Translations under genes and position numbers: made by a program
In this document: positions 8,806-17,628 of the stretch, in pieces
How positions within the stretch are numbered: position 1 is the first letter of the stretch
Layout: the number at the start of each line of letters is the position of its first letter
Source: Gottfriedia acidiceleris
GTDB lineage: Bacteria > Bacillota > Bacilli > Bacillales > Bacillaceae_G
NCBI RefSeq assembly: GCF_023115465.1
Contig: NZ_CP096034.1
Location: forward strand, 3,596,001-3,660,000
Length of the DNA stretch: 64,000 bases
Direction: 5' to 3'
The notes under the pieces: model-generated
What the model was told of the DNA's origin: nothing
Database searches by the model: none
The model's input: the letters and a program-made list of their open reading frames with translations, nothing else

Positions 8806-9780
8806 TTAATGAGTGTGTAGTCTTTCTGAATGATCTCTAAACCATGAACAATTGTAATGCCCACCATTTTTTTTCTTGGCATTACAATATACGTTTGTTG
8901 ACTTATCGCCCATGTAAGAAAGTGCACTTTGAATACTTTCTATGTAACATACGTAATTTTCACTCCAATAAAAAAATAATGTCTTATTACTTGCGTATGC
9001 TGCACCACGTTCAATTGCAATTGAACAATCAGAGCTATTAAAAGGGAATTTTGCAGAATCTGCAATTTTTTTTGCAGCCTTATTGCACCCTACAATGTTA
9101 TTACTTGCAATAATTTTCATTCTTCCCTTACCCTCACCGACGTAGCTACCAATAGCCTTTGTAGAGTAATATGTTGTTGTTGCCTCACCTATTTCTGAAT
9201 TAACCATATTAGTTTCAGACATTATTTGTGAACCCTCAAAAAATGCCTCTCCACTTAAGTTAATCTCAATTTCAAAATGATTTTCACCCTTTCTTATATC
9301 TAAAAAATCACTAGTTATGATATTTTCTTTAAACTTTATTATTAGATTATACTTACCTACGGGTATATTATGAAATTTAAAATCACCATTTTCATCAGTA
9401 ACTGTTTCAAATTCACCCAACTTTACTGTTAAATCTGGTAAAGGTGTATTGATATTTGATCCCATTTTTTTGTCAGTAAATATGGTTTTACTTTTTTTAT
9501 CTTTCAAAGATTTCATTAATTTTTTGATTTCTTTAGCCTCTTTATTATTTCCTTTATTCTCTGCGTTTTTAAGTCTAACTGGTAATTCCTGAACTAGGGC
9601 TTCATTTAAATTTGTATTAAAATTCTCTTTAGCTTTTTTAGTTTCATTCTCGTCCAATTCAATTATGTTTGTGACATTACCTGAAAGGTTTCCATTTTTT
9701 ATTGATGCTGCACTAGCCAAATTACTAATTGAACTTAAACTAAATAACATTAGAATTAGTATACTAGTAAACTTTTTCAT
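8806..9780 (-). CDS. secreted protein with carboxypeptidase-regulatory-like domain and Cys-containing C-terminus
   Basis: This is not a family I can name. The 324 residues start with a signal peptide (cleavage near ASA-A, residue 25). Next come a charged Lys/Glu/Asn-rich helix (about 45-105), a beta domain resembling carboxypeptidase-regulatory/CnaB folds (DLTVKLGEFETVTDENGDFK, then GKYNLIIKF, about 118-155) and a C-terminal region with five cysteines (GCNKA, DCSIA, VCYIE, YCNAK, NCSWF) ending in a His-rich tail. GGAG lies 16 nt before ATG, which is long. Its place directly upstream of the protease makes it a plausible substrate or partner, which is inference only. Confidence 0.6.
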   Translation of the reverse strand: MKKFTSILILMLFSLSSISNLASAASIKNGNLSGNVTNIIELDENETKKAKENFNTNLNEALVQELPVRLKNAENKGNNKEAKEIKKLMKSLKDKKSKTIFTDKKMGSNINTPLPDLTVKLGEFETVTDENGDFKFHNIPVGKYNLIIKFKENIITSDFLDIRKGENHFEIEINLSGEAFFEGSQIMSETNMVNSEIGEATTTYYSTKAIGSYVGEGKGRMKIIASNNIVGCNKAAKKIADSAKFPFNSSDCSIAIERGAAYASNKTLFFYWSENYVCYIESIQSALSYMGDKSTNVYCNAKKKNGGHYNCSWFRDHSERLHTH

Positions 9781-9809
9781 ATTAATATATCAACATCTCC
9801 TTTTAGAAA

Positions 9810-10232
9810 CTATTTGAATTTGTAATTTTTTTTCTTTGTTAACTTATTATTTTTATAAAGTTCAATTTTAAATTGACCTTTATAAAGCCTAGTACTATCT
9901 AAAGTGAAGCTATATCCAGATGTTTCTTTTTCTTCTGTCCAGTTTTTTTGAAACAGTACTAAATCCTTTTTATTTTTTATTACTAATTTTCTTGGAACAA
10001 TTTTTTCATCCTCCCCTTCCCTAGGATATTGATAGTTCACAGATACCCAAATATTTTTATTTAGGTCAAGAACTCCATCATATTTTTCCATTTTCTGAGA
10101 TTCAGAGTTAATTACATACCCTAATTGAAAATCTTCAATTCGACTTCCATTGTCTTTTGTAAAATTAATTAAAATAATAATAAAAGGTACACACGAAAGT
10201 ATTAAAATAGGTATTAAAAGTATTTTTTTTAT
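9810..10232 (-). CDS. small membrane-anchored protein, start codon apparently lost or non-canonical
   Basis: The only in-frame ATG (10091) has no ribosome-binding site. The frame stays open upstream for 47 more codons and encodes a classic N-terminus: Lys-Lys, then a hydrophobic stretch ILLIPILILSCVPFIIILI. Seven nt before codon ATA 10232 lies AGGTGG, exactly where a start is expected. No ATG, GTG or TTG exists between 10232 and 10091, so the gene either initiates at ATA (or ATT 10235) or has lost its ATG by one base change. The mature part (about 110 residues) is Lys-rich and beta-like with no recognised domain. It is the first gene of the accessory cluster. Confidence 0.5.
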   Translation of the reverse strand: MKKILLIPILILSCVPFIIILINFTKDNGSRIEDFQLGYVINSESQKMEKYDGVLDLNKNIWVSVNYQYPREGEDEKIVPRKLVIKNKKDLVLFQKNWTEEKETSGYSFTLDSTRLYKGQFKIELYKNNKLTKKKNYKFK

Positions 10233-10572
10233 AATTTCACCACCTTTATAAAAATGAAATAGATTCCTTTAAATTTGCGATTACTTCATTCAATAAATTG
10301 AAATTAATTTTAGGTATCGCATAGAAATAGAATATTAAGTAAAATTTTACTAAGTTTTACTAAATTCAATGTAAACTAAAGCTATTATTGATTCAATGAA
10401 AATTTTGTGAATTTTTTAACAAACTTTATAACTTTTTATAAAATGACACATTTAAAGTAGTTAATCCTGTACAATTTAGACATTTAAAGGGTTTTTCTTA
10501 AATTTTAAAAAAAGCTTGCAGATATTGGTATAAAACCAATCAATCTACAAGCTAAACATTCAATAATTAACT
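10233..10572. other. promoter region of the accessory cluster
   Basis: No gene is seen. The region holds a 14-bp palindrome AGTAAAATTTTACT at 10339-10352 next to a second AGTTTTACT (10354-10362), which on the minus strand reads as tandem TTAGTAAAA elements and could be an operator. The yhfN terminator follows at 10506-10553. Confidence 0.4.
10506..10553 (-). terminator. intrinsic terminator of the M48 protease gene
   Basis: Long interrupted stem AGCTTGTAGAT..ATTGGT / ACCAAT..ATCTGCAAGCT followed by seven T on the minus strand. Confidence 0.8.
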
Positions 10573-11850
10573 CTATTTATTGTTGATTGTTTTTTCAGCT
10601 GCCTCTAAATACTTCATTCTTTCCAACATTGTCGGATGATCATATCTAAACAATTTCACTAAAAATGGTGGATTTACTTGAGACAAACTGTTTTTGGATA
10701 ACTTTTGAAATGCTATAATTCCTGCCTCCGGATCATGTGTTAGCTTAACTGCATATAAATCTGCTCTTTTTTCGGCACTTCTTGAAAATGCATTTGATAT
10801 CGGATCAGAAATAAAACCTACAATTCCACTTATGATCAAAAATAAGGTTAGGATGACGGCCATTTTATCGGTTGAATGACTACTCCTACTCTTTGATAAT
10901 ACGTACTTCATTAATAAATGAATGATATACAGACCGACTAAACTACCTGCTAACATACCAAACATTGATTTATAGATGTCTTTATGGACGTAATGTGACA
11001 TTTCATGAGCCATGATGAACATAATTTCATCTTCAGTAAGTCCTTTTAGAGTTGTATCCCATAATACAATCCTAGCGTTTTTACCTATACCAGTAACATA
11101 TGCATTATAAGTAGTTGTCTTAGTGGACATATTTACTTCATATACACGATGTGCAGGAATATTTGCTTCTTTAGCTAGGGTAATAATTTTCTTTTCAAGA
11201 TTTTTATCTTTTAATGGGTAAAAATCATTATATAAGGGATCAATTACTACAGGCTGAATAAACGTTAAGAAAATCGTAAAAGGAATACTTAATAGCCATG
11301 CAGTTAGCCACCATTTCTTTGGCTGTTTTTTTATTAACAAATACACAACATACATCACAAAAAACATCATTCCAAAATTTATCCAAAAACTAATCATTTC
11401 ATCCTTCATCCAGGCATTAAATGTTTGAACAGACAATCCGTATTTCGTCGATAATTTAAATCGATAGAAATCAATTGGAAATGAAACGATATATGTAGCG
11501 ATTGATACAAAGAAGAAATATAAAAAGACTTGTATAAACTTAAATCTAGTCAACTTAGATAATGAGTCACCTAATCTTTCAATTGATCCACTTAATAATA
11601 AAAGCGATAATACAATCCAATCAATCGGCAAGGTAATAAAGTAAAGAACATTTTTTAAAGTGCTATAACTAGAACTTAAATTAGCTTCCTTATGATTCAT
11701 GAATGTATGTGGATCAACAAACGTTCCTTTATATTTTGAAGGTAGGTCAGAAGTCGTAAAAACATAAAAGTATAACAGGACTAAAATGATATAAACGAGA
11801 TAGCCTAGACAGATGAATTTGGTTAGTTTAGATTTAGTTGCTTTTTTCAT
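10573..11850 (-). CDS. yhfN: M48-family membrane zinc metalloprotease (Ste24-like), YhfN-type
   Basis: A 425-residue integral membrane protease related to CAAX/Ste24 endopeptidases. The zinc motif HEMSH (about residues 282-286) is preceded by the TTLKGLTEDEIMFIMA block, and the third ligand region is FSRSAEKRADLYAV. Several membrane segments lie N-terminal to the active site and two after it. ATG 11850 is preferred over the ATG 15 bp upstream because GGGGGGAG lies between them, 5 nt before ATG 11850. The neighbouring lcfB follows the B. subtilis order. Confidence 0.88.
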   Translation of the reverse strand: MKKATKSKLTKFICLGYLVYIILVLLYFYVFTTSDLPSKYKGTFVDPHTFMNHKEANLSSSYSTLKNVLYFITLPIDWIVLSLLLLSGSIERLGDSLSKLTRFKFIQVFLYFFFVSIATYIVSFPIDFYRFKLSTKYGLSVQTFNAWMKDEMISFWINFGMMFFVMYVVYLLIKKQPKKWWLTAWLLSIPFTIFLTFIQPVVIDPLYNDFYPLKDKNLEKKIITLAKEANIPAHRVYEVNMSTKTTTYNAYVTGIGKNARIVLWDTTLKGLTEDEIMFIMAHEMSHYVHKDIYKSMFGMLAGSLVGLYIIHLLMKYVLSKSRSSHSTDKMAVILTLFLIISGIVGFISDPISNAFSRSAEKRADLYAVKLTHDPEAGIIAFQKLSKNSLSQVNPPFLVKLFRYDHPTMLERMKYLEAAEKTINNK

Positions 11851-12310
11851 AAAATCTCCCCCCATTCTATATTATCAACTTTGTCCAATTTTTTAGAACT
11901 TCAACCTATTATATTTTTTAAATACTTTTTTCTATTTTAAAGGGATTTTTAGGAAAATAATGATACAACCAATATCTAACTAAGAAGTTCCGTCCGACAC
12001 TTTTAGAATAAATTAGTCAGACCATAATCTGTTTTTATAAATACAGGAATTAGTAATCTATTTTAATAGAGTGAAATTTAAAATGTGAGGTGGGTATATC
12101 GGAGGTACATTTCATTTCTAGTATAAATTTAACTTTATTTTATAGATAATTAGCAGTCTTGAAATTTGAAAGAAGTAGAACAGTTTTGCATGTTTTCCAT
12201 TTGAAAGAGTAACGTCTGTACATTTTTTAGTGTGTAATTCCTTTACAACTTTATATCCCTATTAAATAGGAGAGATCCCCTAAAAGAGCTCTCTCCTCTA
12301 TTATCTCAAA
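11851..12310. other. intergenic region, no gene seen
   Basis: About 460 AT-rich bases between lcfB and the M48 protease gene. The lcfB terminator occupies 12268-12298. I find no convincing coding frame, repeat copy or RNA structure in the rest. Confidence 0.5.
12268..12298 (-). terminator. hairpin after lcfB
   Basis: Stem AGGAGAGA / TCTCTCCT. The following minus-strand sequence is T-rich but interrupted, so termination may be moderate. Confidence 0.55.
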
Positions 12311-13843
12311 TTATTGTCTAACTGAATCTTTCAATGCTCTTCTAAGTATTTTACCAGTTGCATTTTTTGGAAGCTCTGGAATGAACTCTATTGATCTCGG
12401 TACTTTATATTTTGCTAAGTGTGCCTTGCAATATTCAGTCAACGTCTCCACACTTAATGAAGGATTTTTTGACACAACATAAGCTTTTACACTCTCTCCA
12501 AAATTATCGTCTGGTAATCCAATCACCGCACATTCTACAACATCTGGATGATTATAAATTACCTCTTCAACTTCACGAGGGTATACGTTATAGCCGCCAA
12601 CAAGAATCAATTCTTTTTTTCGATCGACTATATAGAAATAACCATCTTCGTCTATTCTTGCTAAGTCACCAGTATATAACCAGCCATCTCGTATCGTCAT
12701 TGCTGTTTCTTCTGGCATATTATAATAGCCTTTCATTATATTTGGTCCGCGGACGATTAATTCACCTACTTCACCAACTGCTACTTCTTCACCAAGAGCA
12801 TTTACAACTTTATTTTCTACATTGCTAATATTTGTCCCAATTGATCCTGCTTTTCTTGGACGGTCTAATGGATTAAACGTCGTAACAGGCGAAGCTTCTG
12901 ATAATCCATATCCTTCTGAAATAATAACTTTAAATTTCTTCTCAAAATTCTCTAAAAGTGCAACAGGTAATGAAGAACCACCTGAAATGCATAGTCGAAT
13001 TGACTCAAAGTCTTCTGTTTTTCCTTCAGGGAATTGATATAAGAAATTATACATTGTTGGTACTCCTGCAAATACAGTTGCTTTGTATGTACGAATAATA
13101 TCAAATATTTCTTTTGGGCTAAATTTAGGCACCAAAATAACAGTAGCTCCATACATTAAAGGCGCGTTTAAAGCTACAGTTAAACAAAATACATGGAAAG
13201 CAGGTAGAGTTGCAATTACCTTTTCTGTATTTGAAAAGCTTAAGAAGTGCCCAGCATCCATAGCATTTGAATATAAGTTTTTATGCGTTAACATAGCTCC
13301 TTTTGGTTTTCCTGTTGTACCAGAAGTATACAAAATGACCGCTAAATCATCATCATGCAATTCAGGTCCTTTGAAATCTATATCTCCAAGTCCAACTACA
13401 TTTGTAAACGATTTCAATTTATTGCTCTCAAATTCATAAGGATTCTCTTGTTTTGTTTCACAAATAATGAAGTGATCGATAGTAGGAAGAATCGGTGAAG
13501 CTTTTTCTACTAGTGGAAGAAATAAGTCTAAGGTGATAACTGCTTTTGCGTCGCCGTTTGTTAATATGTATACTAATTCATCTGGTGCATATAGAGGATT
13601 AACTGGTATTACAGCCGCTCCAACCTTCAACGCACCATATAGTGCTATAATAAAATGAGGAGAATTACCAACAACTAGAGCTACTTTATCTCCTTTTTCT
13701 ATCCCTAATTTTGAGAGACCACTCGCAAATTTCGTAATATAGGTCTCTAGTGTTGAGTATGAAAATGTCTGCCCTTCAAAAATAATAGCAGAATGTTCAG
13801 GATGCCTCAAAGCTGATTGTGACAGTGTTTCAACTAAATTCAA
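12311..13843 (-). CDS. lcfB: long-chain fatty-acid--CoA ligase
   Basis: An AMP-forming acyl-CoA synthetase that activates fatty acids for beta-oxidation. The 510 residues contain the P-loop LYTSGTTGKPKGAM (171-184), the YGLSEASPV motif, the YTGDLARIDEDGYFYIVDRKKELI hinge region and the C-terminal catalytic lysine in ATGKILRRAL. The start is TTG 13843, with GGGGG 9 nt upstream. No ATG fits better. The gene stands alone with its own terminator. Position next to yhfN and lplJ matches YhfL/LcfB of B. subtilis. Confidence 0.92.
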   Translation of the reverse strand: MNLVETLSQSALRHPEHSAIIFEGQTFSYSTLETYITKFASGLSKLGIEKGDKVALVVGNSPHFIIALYGALKVGAAVIPVNPLYAPDELVYILTNGDAKAVITLDLFLPLVEKASPILPTIDHFIICETKQENPYEFESNKLKSFTNVVGLGDIDFKGPELHDDDLAVILYTSGTTGKPKGAMLTHKNLYSNAMDAGHFLSFSNTEKVIATLPAFHVFCLTVALNAPLMYGATVILVPKFSPKEIFDIIRTYKATVFAGVPTMYNFLYQFPEGKTEDFESIRLCISGGSSLPVALLENFEKKFKVIISEGYGLSEASPVTTFNPLDRPRKAGSIGTNISNVENKVVNALGEEVAVGEVGELIVRGPNIMKGYYNMPEETAMTIRDGWLYTGDLARIDEDGYFYIVDRKKELILVGGYNVYPREVEEVIYNHPDVVECAVIGLPDDNFGESVKAYVVSKNPSLSVETLTEYCKAHLAKYKVPRSIEFIPELPKNATGKILRRALKDSVRQ

Positions 13844-13963
13844 GAAAAACTACCCCCTTTAAAAATAAAAATTTAAAATATTCTAAATATATTATATTGC
13901 TAGAAAACAATTCTGACAAGTGTGAAAACTAGCACTTTTTAGACTTCTGATTTTTTATCAAAC

Positions 13964-13993
13964 AAAAAAAGAGTAGTCTCCTACTCTTTTTTT
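13964..13993 (-). terminator. intrinsic terminator of yhfI-lplJ
   Basis: Hairpin AAAAGAGTAG-TCTC-CTACTCTTTT with long A and T runs. It overlaps the lplJ stop codon. Confidence 0.85.
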
Positions 13994-14981
13994 AAAATAA
14001 TAAACTCATAAATTCTTCTTTCGTTACATTACCAAAATAATGTGTAAAATTAACTTCATTTAGCTTATTTTCAATCTCTTGTTGATCAAATTTACTACCA
14101 ATCAGAAGTTGTTCTATATCAGATACATCTCCTACCCCAAAGAAGTCACCATAAATTTTAACATTCTCAATGATTCCTTTGTTTACATCTAAACGAAGAT
14201 CAATCGAACCAGCTGCAAATCTTTTACTTTGTTGGATATTGCATTTAGGGGATTTCCCAAAATTCCAATCCCAATTTCGGTATCTACTCTCAGCAAGTTC
14301 TTTAATATTTTTTATATCTTCATCTGTCCATTCGTATCGCTCTATTTTCCCATGTTCTTTAAAAATAGATTGTAAAATTAAATCTTTAAATTCTAAGATT
14401 GTTAAATCATCTTTTAAAAATTCCTTAATATTTGCAACTCTACTTCGGACTGATTTAATTCCTTTAGATTGAATTTTTTCTAGCTTTACATTTAATGCAT
14501 TTACAACTTCATCTATATCACTATCAAACAACAATGTACCGTGGCTAAACATTCTACCTCTAGTAGAAAATTGTGCATTACCTGAGATTTTTCTGCCTTC
14601 TGCTAATAGATCATTTCTTCCACTAAGTTCAGCATTCACACCGAGTTCCTTTAATGCCTCGATCACTGGTTCAGTAAATTTTCTAAAATTATGAAAGCTG
14701 TCACCATCATCTTTTGTAATAAAACTAAAATTAAGATTGCCTAAATCATGATATACCGCTCCACCACCAGATAATCTTCGAACTACGTGGATATTATGAT
14801 CATTTACATATGAAGCATTAATCTCCTCGGCAGTATTTTGATTTTTACCAATAATGATTGATGGTTCATTAATATAAAATAAAAAGTATGTATTTTCAGG
14901 ATCTAGATTTTTTAGCGCATATTCTTCCATCGCTAAATTTAATGTTGGATCCGTTATTCCCCTATTATCTAAAAATAGCAT
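13992..14981 (-). CDS. lplJ: lipoate--protein ligase
   Basis: This enzyme attaches free lipoate (through lipoyl-AMP) to the lysine of 2-oxoacid dehydrogenase and GcvH domains. The 329-residue product has the family blocks NLAMEEYAL, PSIIIGKNQNTAEEIN, RRLSGGGAVYHDLGNLNFSF and SGNAQFSTRGRMFSHGTLLF. ATG 14981 is chosen because ATAGGAGG is 6 nt upstream and the family starts with this MLFLDN-type segment. An ATG 33 bp earlier lies inside the preceding gene. It is 10 bp downstream of the MBL-fold gene, so the two are co-transcribed as in B. subtilis yhfI-lplJ. Confidence 0.93.
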   Translation of the reverse strand: MLFLDNRGITDPTLNLAMEEYALKNLDPENTYFLFYINEPSIIIGKNQNTAEEINASYVNDHNIHVVRRLSGGGAVYHDLGNLNFSFITKDDGDSFHNFRKFTEPVIEALKELGVNAELSGRNDLLAEGRKISGNAQFSTRGRMFSHGTLLFDSDIDEVVNALNVKLEKIQSKGIKSVRSRVANIKEFLKDDLTILEFKDLILQSIFKEHGKIERYEWTDEDIKNIKELAESRYRNWDWNFGKSPKCNIQQSKRFAAGSIDLRLDVNKGIIENVKIYGDFFGVGDVSDIEQLLIGSKFDQQEIENKLNEVNFTHYFGNVTKEEFMSLLF

Positions 14982-14991
14982 GTGTTTCCTC

Positions 14992-15726
14992 CTATAATTT
15001 TGATTTCCATTCAAATCCTGTATAAGCTAAATGAACAAGTCCATTATAATACTTTTGGGCTTCACTTATTAAATCTTTTGTATTACCGCTATGAGGAAGA
15101 TGTGATAATAATAATTCTTTTACATTCGCCTCAATTGCAATTGTTGCAGCATCTTTGCTGCTCATATGCCCCACTTTAGCTCCATCTTGATTTTCATACA
15201 TATTACAATCACTTATAAGCAAATCCGCGTTGGAAGAAAACGGTATGAAGTCTTCCGTATAGCTCGAATCAGCTGTATAGACTACTGAGTGAGTTGCTGT
15301 TTCAATTCGCATGGCAAAACAATCTACAGGATGTACTGTTTTAATAAATCGAATAGTAAACGGACCTAGGTCAAGAGCTTCATTTGGATGATATTCATAA
15401 CCTTTTGTTGCTTCTTTATATGTTAACGAATTAAATTTTACATTATCAAAGTTATGTCCATATATAGGTAAAGCAAACTTATCCTTTCCAGCGTTTACAA
15501 GTTTGAAGTATTGTAATACGCCTATATCTGCCATATGATCATGATGATAATGTGACAGGATTACAGCATTTAAGCTATTAGGATCAATGTAATTTTGTAA
15601 TGTAGCTAATGCACCAGAACCACAATCAACCAATAGATTAAAATTTTTGGATTTAAATAAATAACATGAAGTTGCTTCACCTTTACCTGGATAGCCGCCC
15701 CAATAACCAATAACGGTTACTTTCAT
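14992..15726 (-). CDS. yhfI: metallo-beta-lactamase-fold hydrolase, YhfI-like
   Basis: A 244-residue MBL-fold protein of the RNase Z-like/YhfI group. The metal site is HYHHDHMAD (about residues 58-66), with further ligands in TVHPVDCFA, TADSSY and the C-terminal LLLSHLPHSG. The YWGGYPGKGEATSCYL start is characteristic of the YhfI branch. GGAGTG precedes ATG. It forms a two-gene operon with lplJ. The substrate is unknown, and no RNase Z exosite arm is visible. Confidence 0.82.
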   Translation of the reverse strand: MKVTVIGYWGGYPGKGEATSCYLFKSKNFNLLVDCGSGALATLQNYIDPNSLNAVILSHYHHDHMADIGVLQYFKLVNAGKDKFALPIYGHNFDNVKFNSLTYKEATKGYEYHPNEALDLGPFTIRFIKTVHPVDCFAMRIETATHSVVYTADSSYTEDFIPFSSNADLLISDCNMYENQDGAKVGHMSSKDAATIAIEANVKELLLSHLPHSGNTKDLISEAQKYYNGLVHLAYTGFEWKSKL

Positions 15727-15846
15727 AAAACAAACACACTCCTTTATACTTATTATTTCTATGAAAATTTAAATTTATAAGCTCGTCCTTACTGTTTAGT
15801 AAAAATAGGCGTTTAGATTATTTTTTAAAAATTGTACTAATACAGA

Positions 15847-15876
15847 TTGACACAAAATAAGTTGTAGTAATACAAT
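15847..15876 (+). promoter_or_regulatory. sigma-A promoter of yhfH
   Basis: TTGACA at 15847-15852 and TACAAT at 15871-15876, 18 bp apart, about 25 bp upstream of the yhfH ribosome-binding site. Confidence 0.65.
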
Positions 15877-15906
15877 ACTAATAAGTTAACTAAAGGAGAG
15901 GGTAAC

Positions 15907-16038
15907 ATGCTTGTAAAAATGTCCGAATTTTTAAAACTATTACCAAAGAAATTATGTAAACACTGTAATTCGACGATTGAAGAACAACATGATTGCTACA
16001 GTAACACTTGTTCAAAATGCTTAAAAGATAGTTTTTAA
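15907..16038 (+). CDS. yhfH: YhfH-type small zinc-ribbon protein (43 aa)
   Basis: A 43-residue protein beginning MLVKMSEFLKLLPKKLC, with two CxxC pairs, CKHC and CSKC, separated by about 17 residues, which makes a zinc-ribbon-like fold likely. AAAGGAG lies 8-9 nt before ATG, and a good sigma-A promoter is upstream. Length, the FLKLLPKK segment and Cys spacing match the YhfH family. It also occupies the same place as B. subtilis yhfH beside yhfI. Function is unknown. Confidence 0.8.
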   Translation: MLVKMSEFLKLLPKKLCKHCNSTIEEQHDCYSNTCSKCLKDSF

Positions 16039-16108
16039 GCAAAGTCTTTTAGGATCAGCAATTTTCTTAATGACATGATTAAACATATGATTAGTACAGA
16101 GACATAAT

Positions 16109-16153
16109 AAAAAGAGCAACCTAAAAGTATCAATCTACTTTTTTGGTTGCTCT
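16109..16153. terminator. bidirectional terminator between yhfH and hemY
   Basis: Stem AGAGCAACC / GGTTGCTCT with an inner AAAGT / ACTTT pairing. It lies between convergent genes, with a T run on the minus strand. Confidence 0.75.
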
Positions 16154-16179
16154 ATTCTTTACTAATTGTTTTAAAAGCC

Positions 16180-17601
16180 TTAATAGCTTCGAACAGCTTG
16201 TTTTTCATGTGCGAACAAGTATTCAATTGTATCTGAAACTGCTTTCTCACCTTGATCTATGCAGTCTGGTAAGCCGGATCCATAAAATGAGCAACCGATT
16301 ACCGATACACCAGGCATTTCTTTTTGTAAATATTGTTCCATATTTTTCGTACGCTCTTTATGATTAATCGTATATTGAGGCATAGCATCTTTCCATCTTG
16401 AAACAATATAAAACTCTGGTTTCTCAGTTATATCCATCGTTTTTCTTAAGTCTTCTAAAACAATTTCAACAAGTTCTTCATCCGTTTTATCGACTATTTC
16501 CTTATTGTAAGGTCGTCCAACGTAACAGCGTAATAGAACTTTACCTTTTGGACATGCATGTGCCCATTTTTTATGTGTCCAAGTACACGCTGTTATATTA
16601 TAGTCATTATTACGTGAAACAACAAAGCCTGTACCATTTATATCCTTCTTAATTGCATGCTCTGGAAATGCAAGTGCAACATTCGCAACTGATGTAGAAG
16701 GAACTTTTTTGAAAGGCTCAAATACCGGTTTGTTGTTAAATAGTTGTGGAATGAAACGATGAGGTACAGTAACGATAATGGAATCTGATTCTATCTTTTC
16801 ATTATTGCTAAGTACAACCTCATATTTTTTTCCAATTTTATTAATATTAACTACTTGTACACCTTTTAAAACTTCCTCTTGATCTAACTCTTCTTCAATT
16901 CGTTCAACGATTGTTTGAAGACCTGTACTTACAGTTTGGAAAATTCCTTTTCTCGGACCTTTCGATTTCTTCACAGGCATCTCTTTTTTCATACCTAGAA
17001 CAATACTTTGATGTTTTTGTTCAATTTGGAAGAATTGAGGGAACGTTGCCATTAAGCTCATTTGGTCAATGTCACCTGAATAAATACCTGATAAAAGGGG
17101 TTCAATTAGATTCTCAACTACTTCATTACCTAGTCTTCTTCTAAAAAATTTACCTAGTGACATATCCCCTTGGACATGTGTTTTTGGTAAAACAAAGTCT
17201 AAGCCTGCACGAATTTTTCCTGCTGGTGAAAATAGACCTGAAAAAATAAAAGGCTTGATTTGTGTAGGAATCCCCATGTTTGAACCTTCTGGCATACCAT
17301 GTAATTTATTATGGGCTAATACGTATGATTTTCCAGCAGAGTTAAAAACGATTTGATCTTGGATCCCTAAGTTTTCTGCTAATCGATATGCACTCTTTTT
17401 CCTAGCCAAAAACGAGTCAGGGCCACGCTCAATAACAAATCCATCTTTCCTAATTGTTTGGATTTTTCCTCCAAGCCTTGATGAACCTTCAATTAATTGA
17501 ATATCAATTGGCAGATTATTTTTTAATTTTTCTTGTTTTAAATAGTAGGCAGATGTCAATCCAGTAATACCGCCACCAATAATGACAACCTTCTTATTCA
17601 C
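16180..17601 (-). CDS. hemY: coproporphyrinogen III oxidase (HemY/CgoX)
   Basis: An FAD enzyme that in Firmicutes oxidises coproporphyrinogen III to coproporphyrin III (formerly called protoporphyrinogen oxidase). The 473 residues open with VVIIGGGITGLTSAYYL and continue with GGKIQTIRKDGFVIERGPDSFLARK. The C-terminal block ends VIGCSFYGSGLPDCIDQG, the second FAD contact. The start is GTG 17601, with GGAGG 7 nt upstream. It is the third gene of hemE-hemH-hemY, so product flow is uroporphyrinogen to coproporphyrin to iron coproheme, with HemH using the HemY product. Confidence 0.94.
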   Translation of the reverse strand: MNKKVVIIGGGITGLTSAYYLKQEKLKNNLPIDIQLIEGSSRLGGKIQTIRKDGFVIERGPDSFLARKKSAYRLAENLGIQDQIVFNSAGKSYVLAHNKLHGMPEGSNMGIPTQIKPFIFSGLFSPAGKIRAGLDFVLPKTHVQGDMSLGKFFRRRLGNEVVENLIEPLLSGIYSGDIDQMSLMATFPQFFQIEQKHQSIVLGMKKEMPVKKSKGPRKGIFQTVSTGLQTIVERIEEELDQEEVLKGVQVVNINKIGKKYEVVLSNNEKIESDSIIVTVPHRFIPQLFNNKPVFEPFKKVPSTSVANVALAFPEHAIKKDINGTGFVVSRNNDYNITACTWTHKKWAHACPKGKVLLRCYVGRPYNKEIVDKTDEELVEIVLEDLRKTMDITEKPEFYIVSRWKDAMPQYTINHKERTKNMEQYLQKEMPGVSVIGCSFYGSGLPDCIDQGEKAVSDTIEYLFAHEKQAVRSY

Positions 17602-17628
17602 TTCTTTACCTCCTATTTCAAAACCATA

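Noticed and set aside
12391-12828. 145-codon plus-strand frame
   Set aside because: It lies entirely antisense to lcfB, with leucine/histidine-rich shadow composition.
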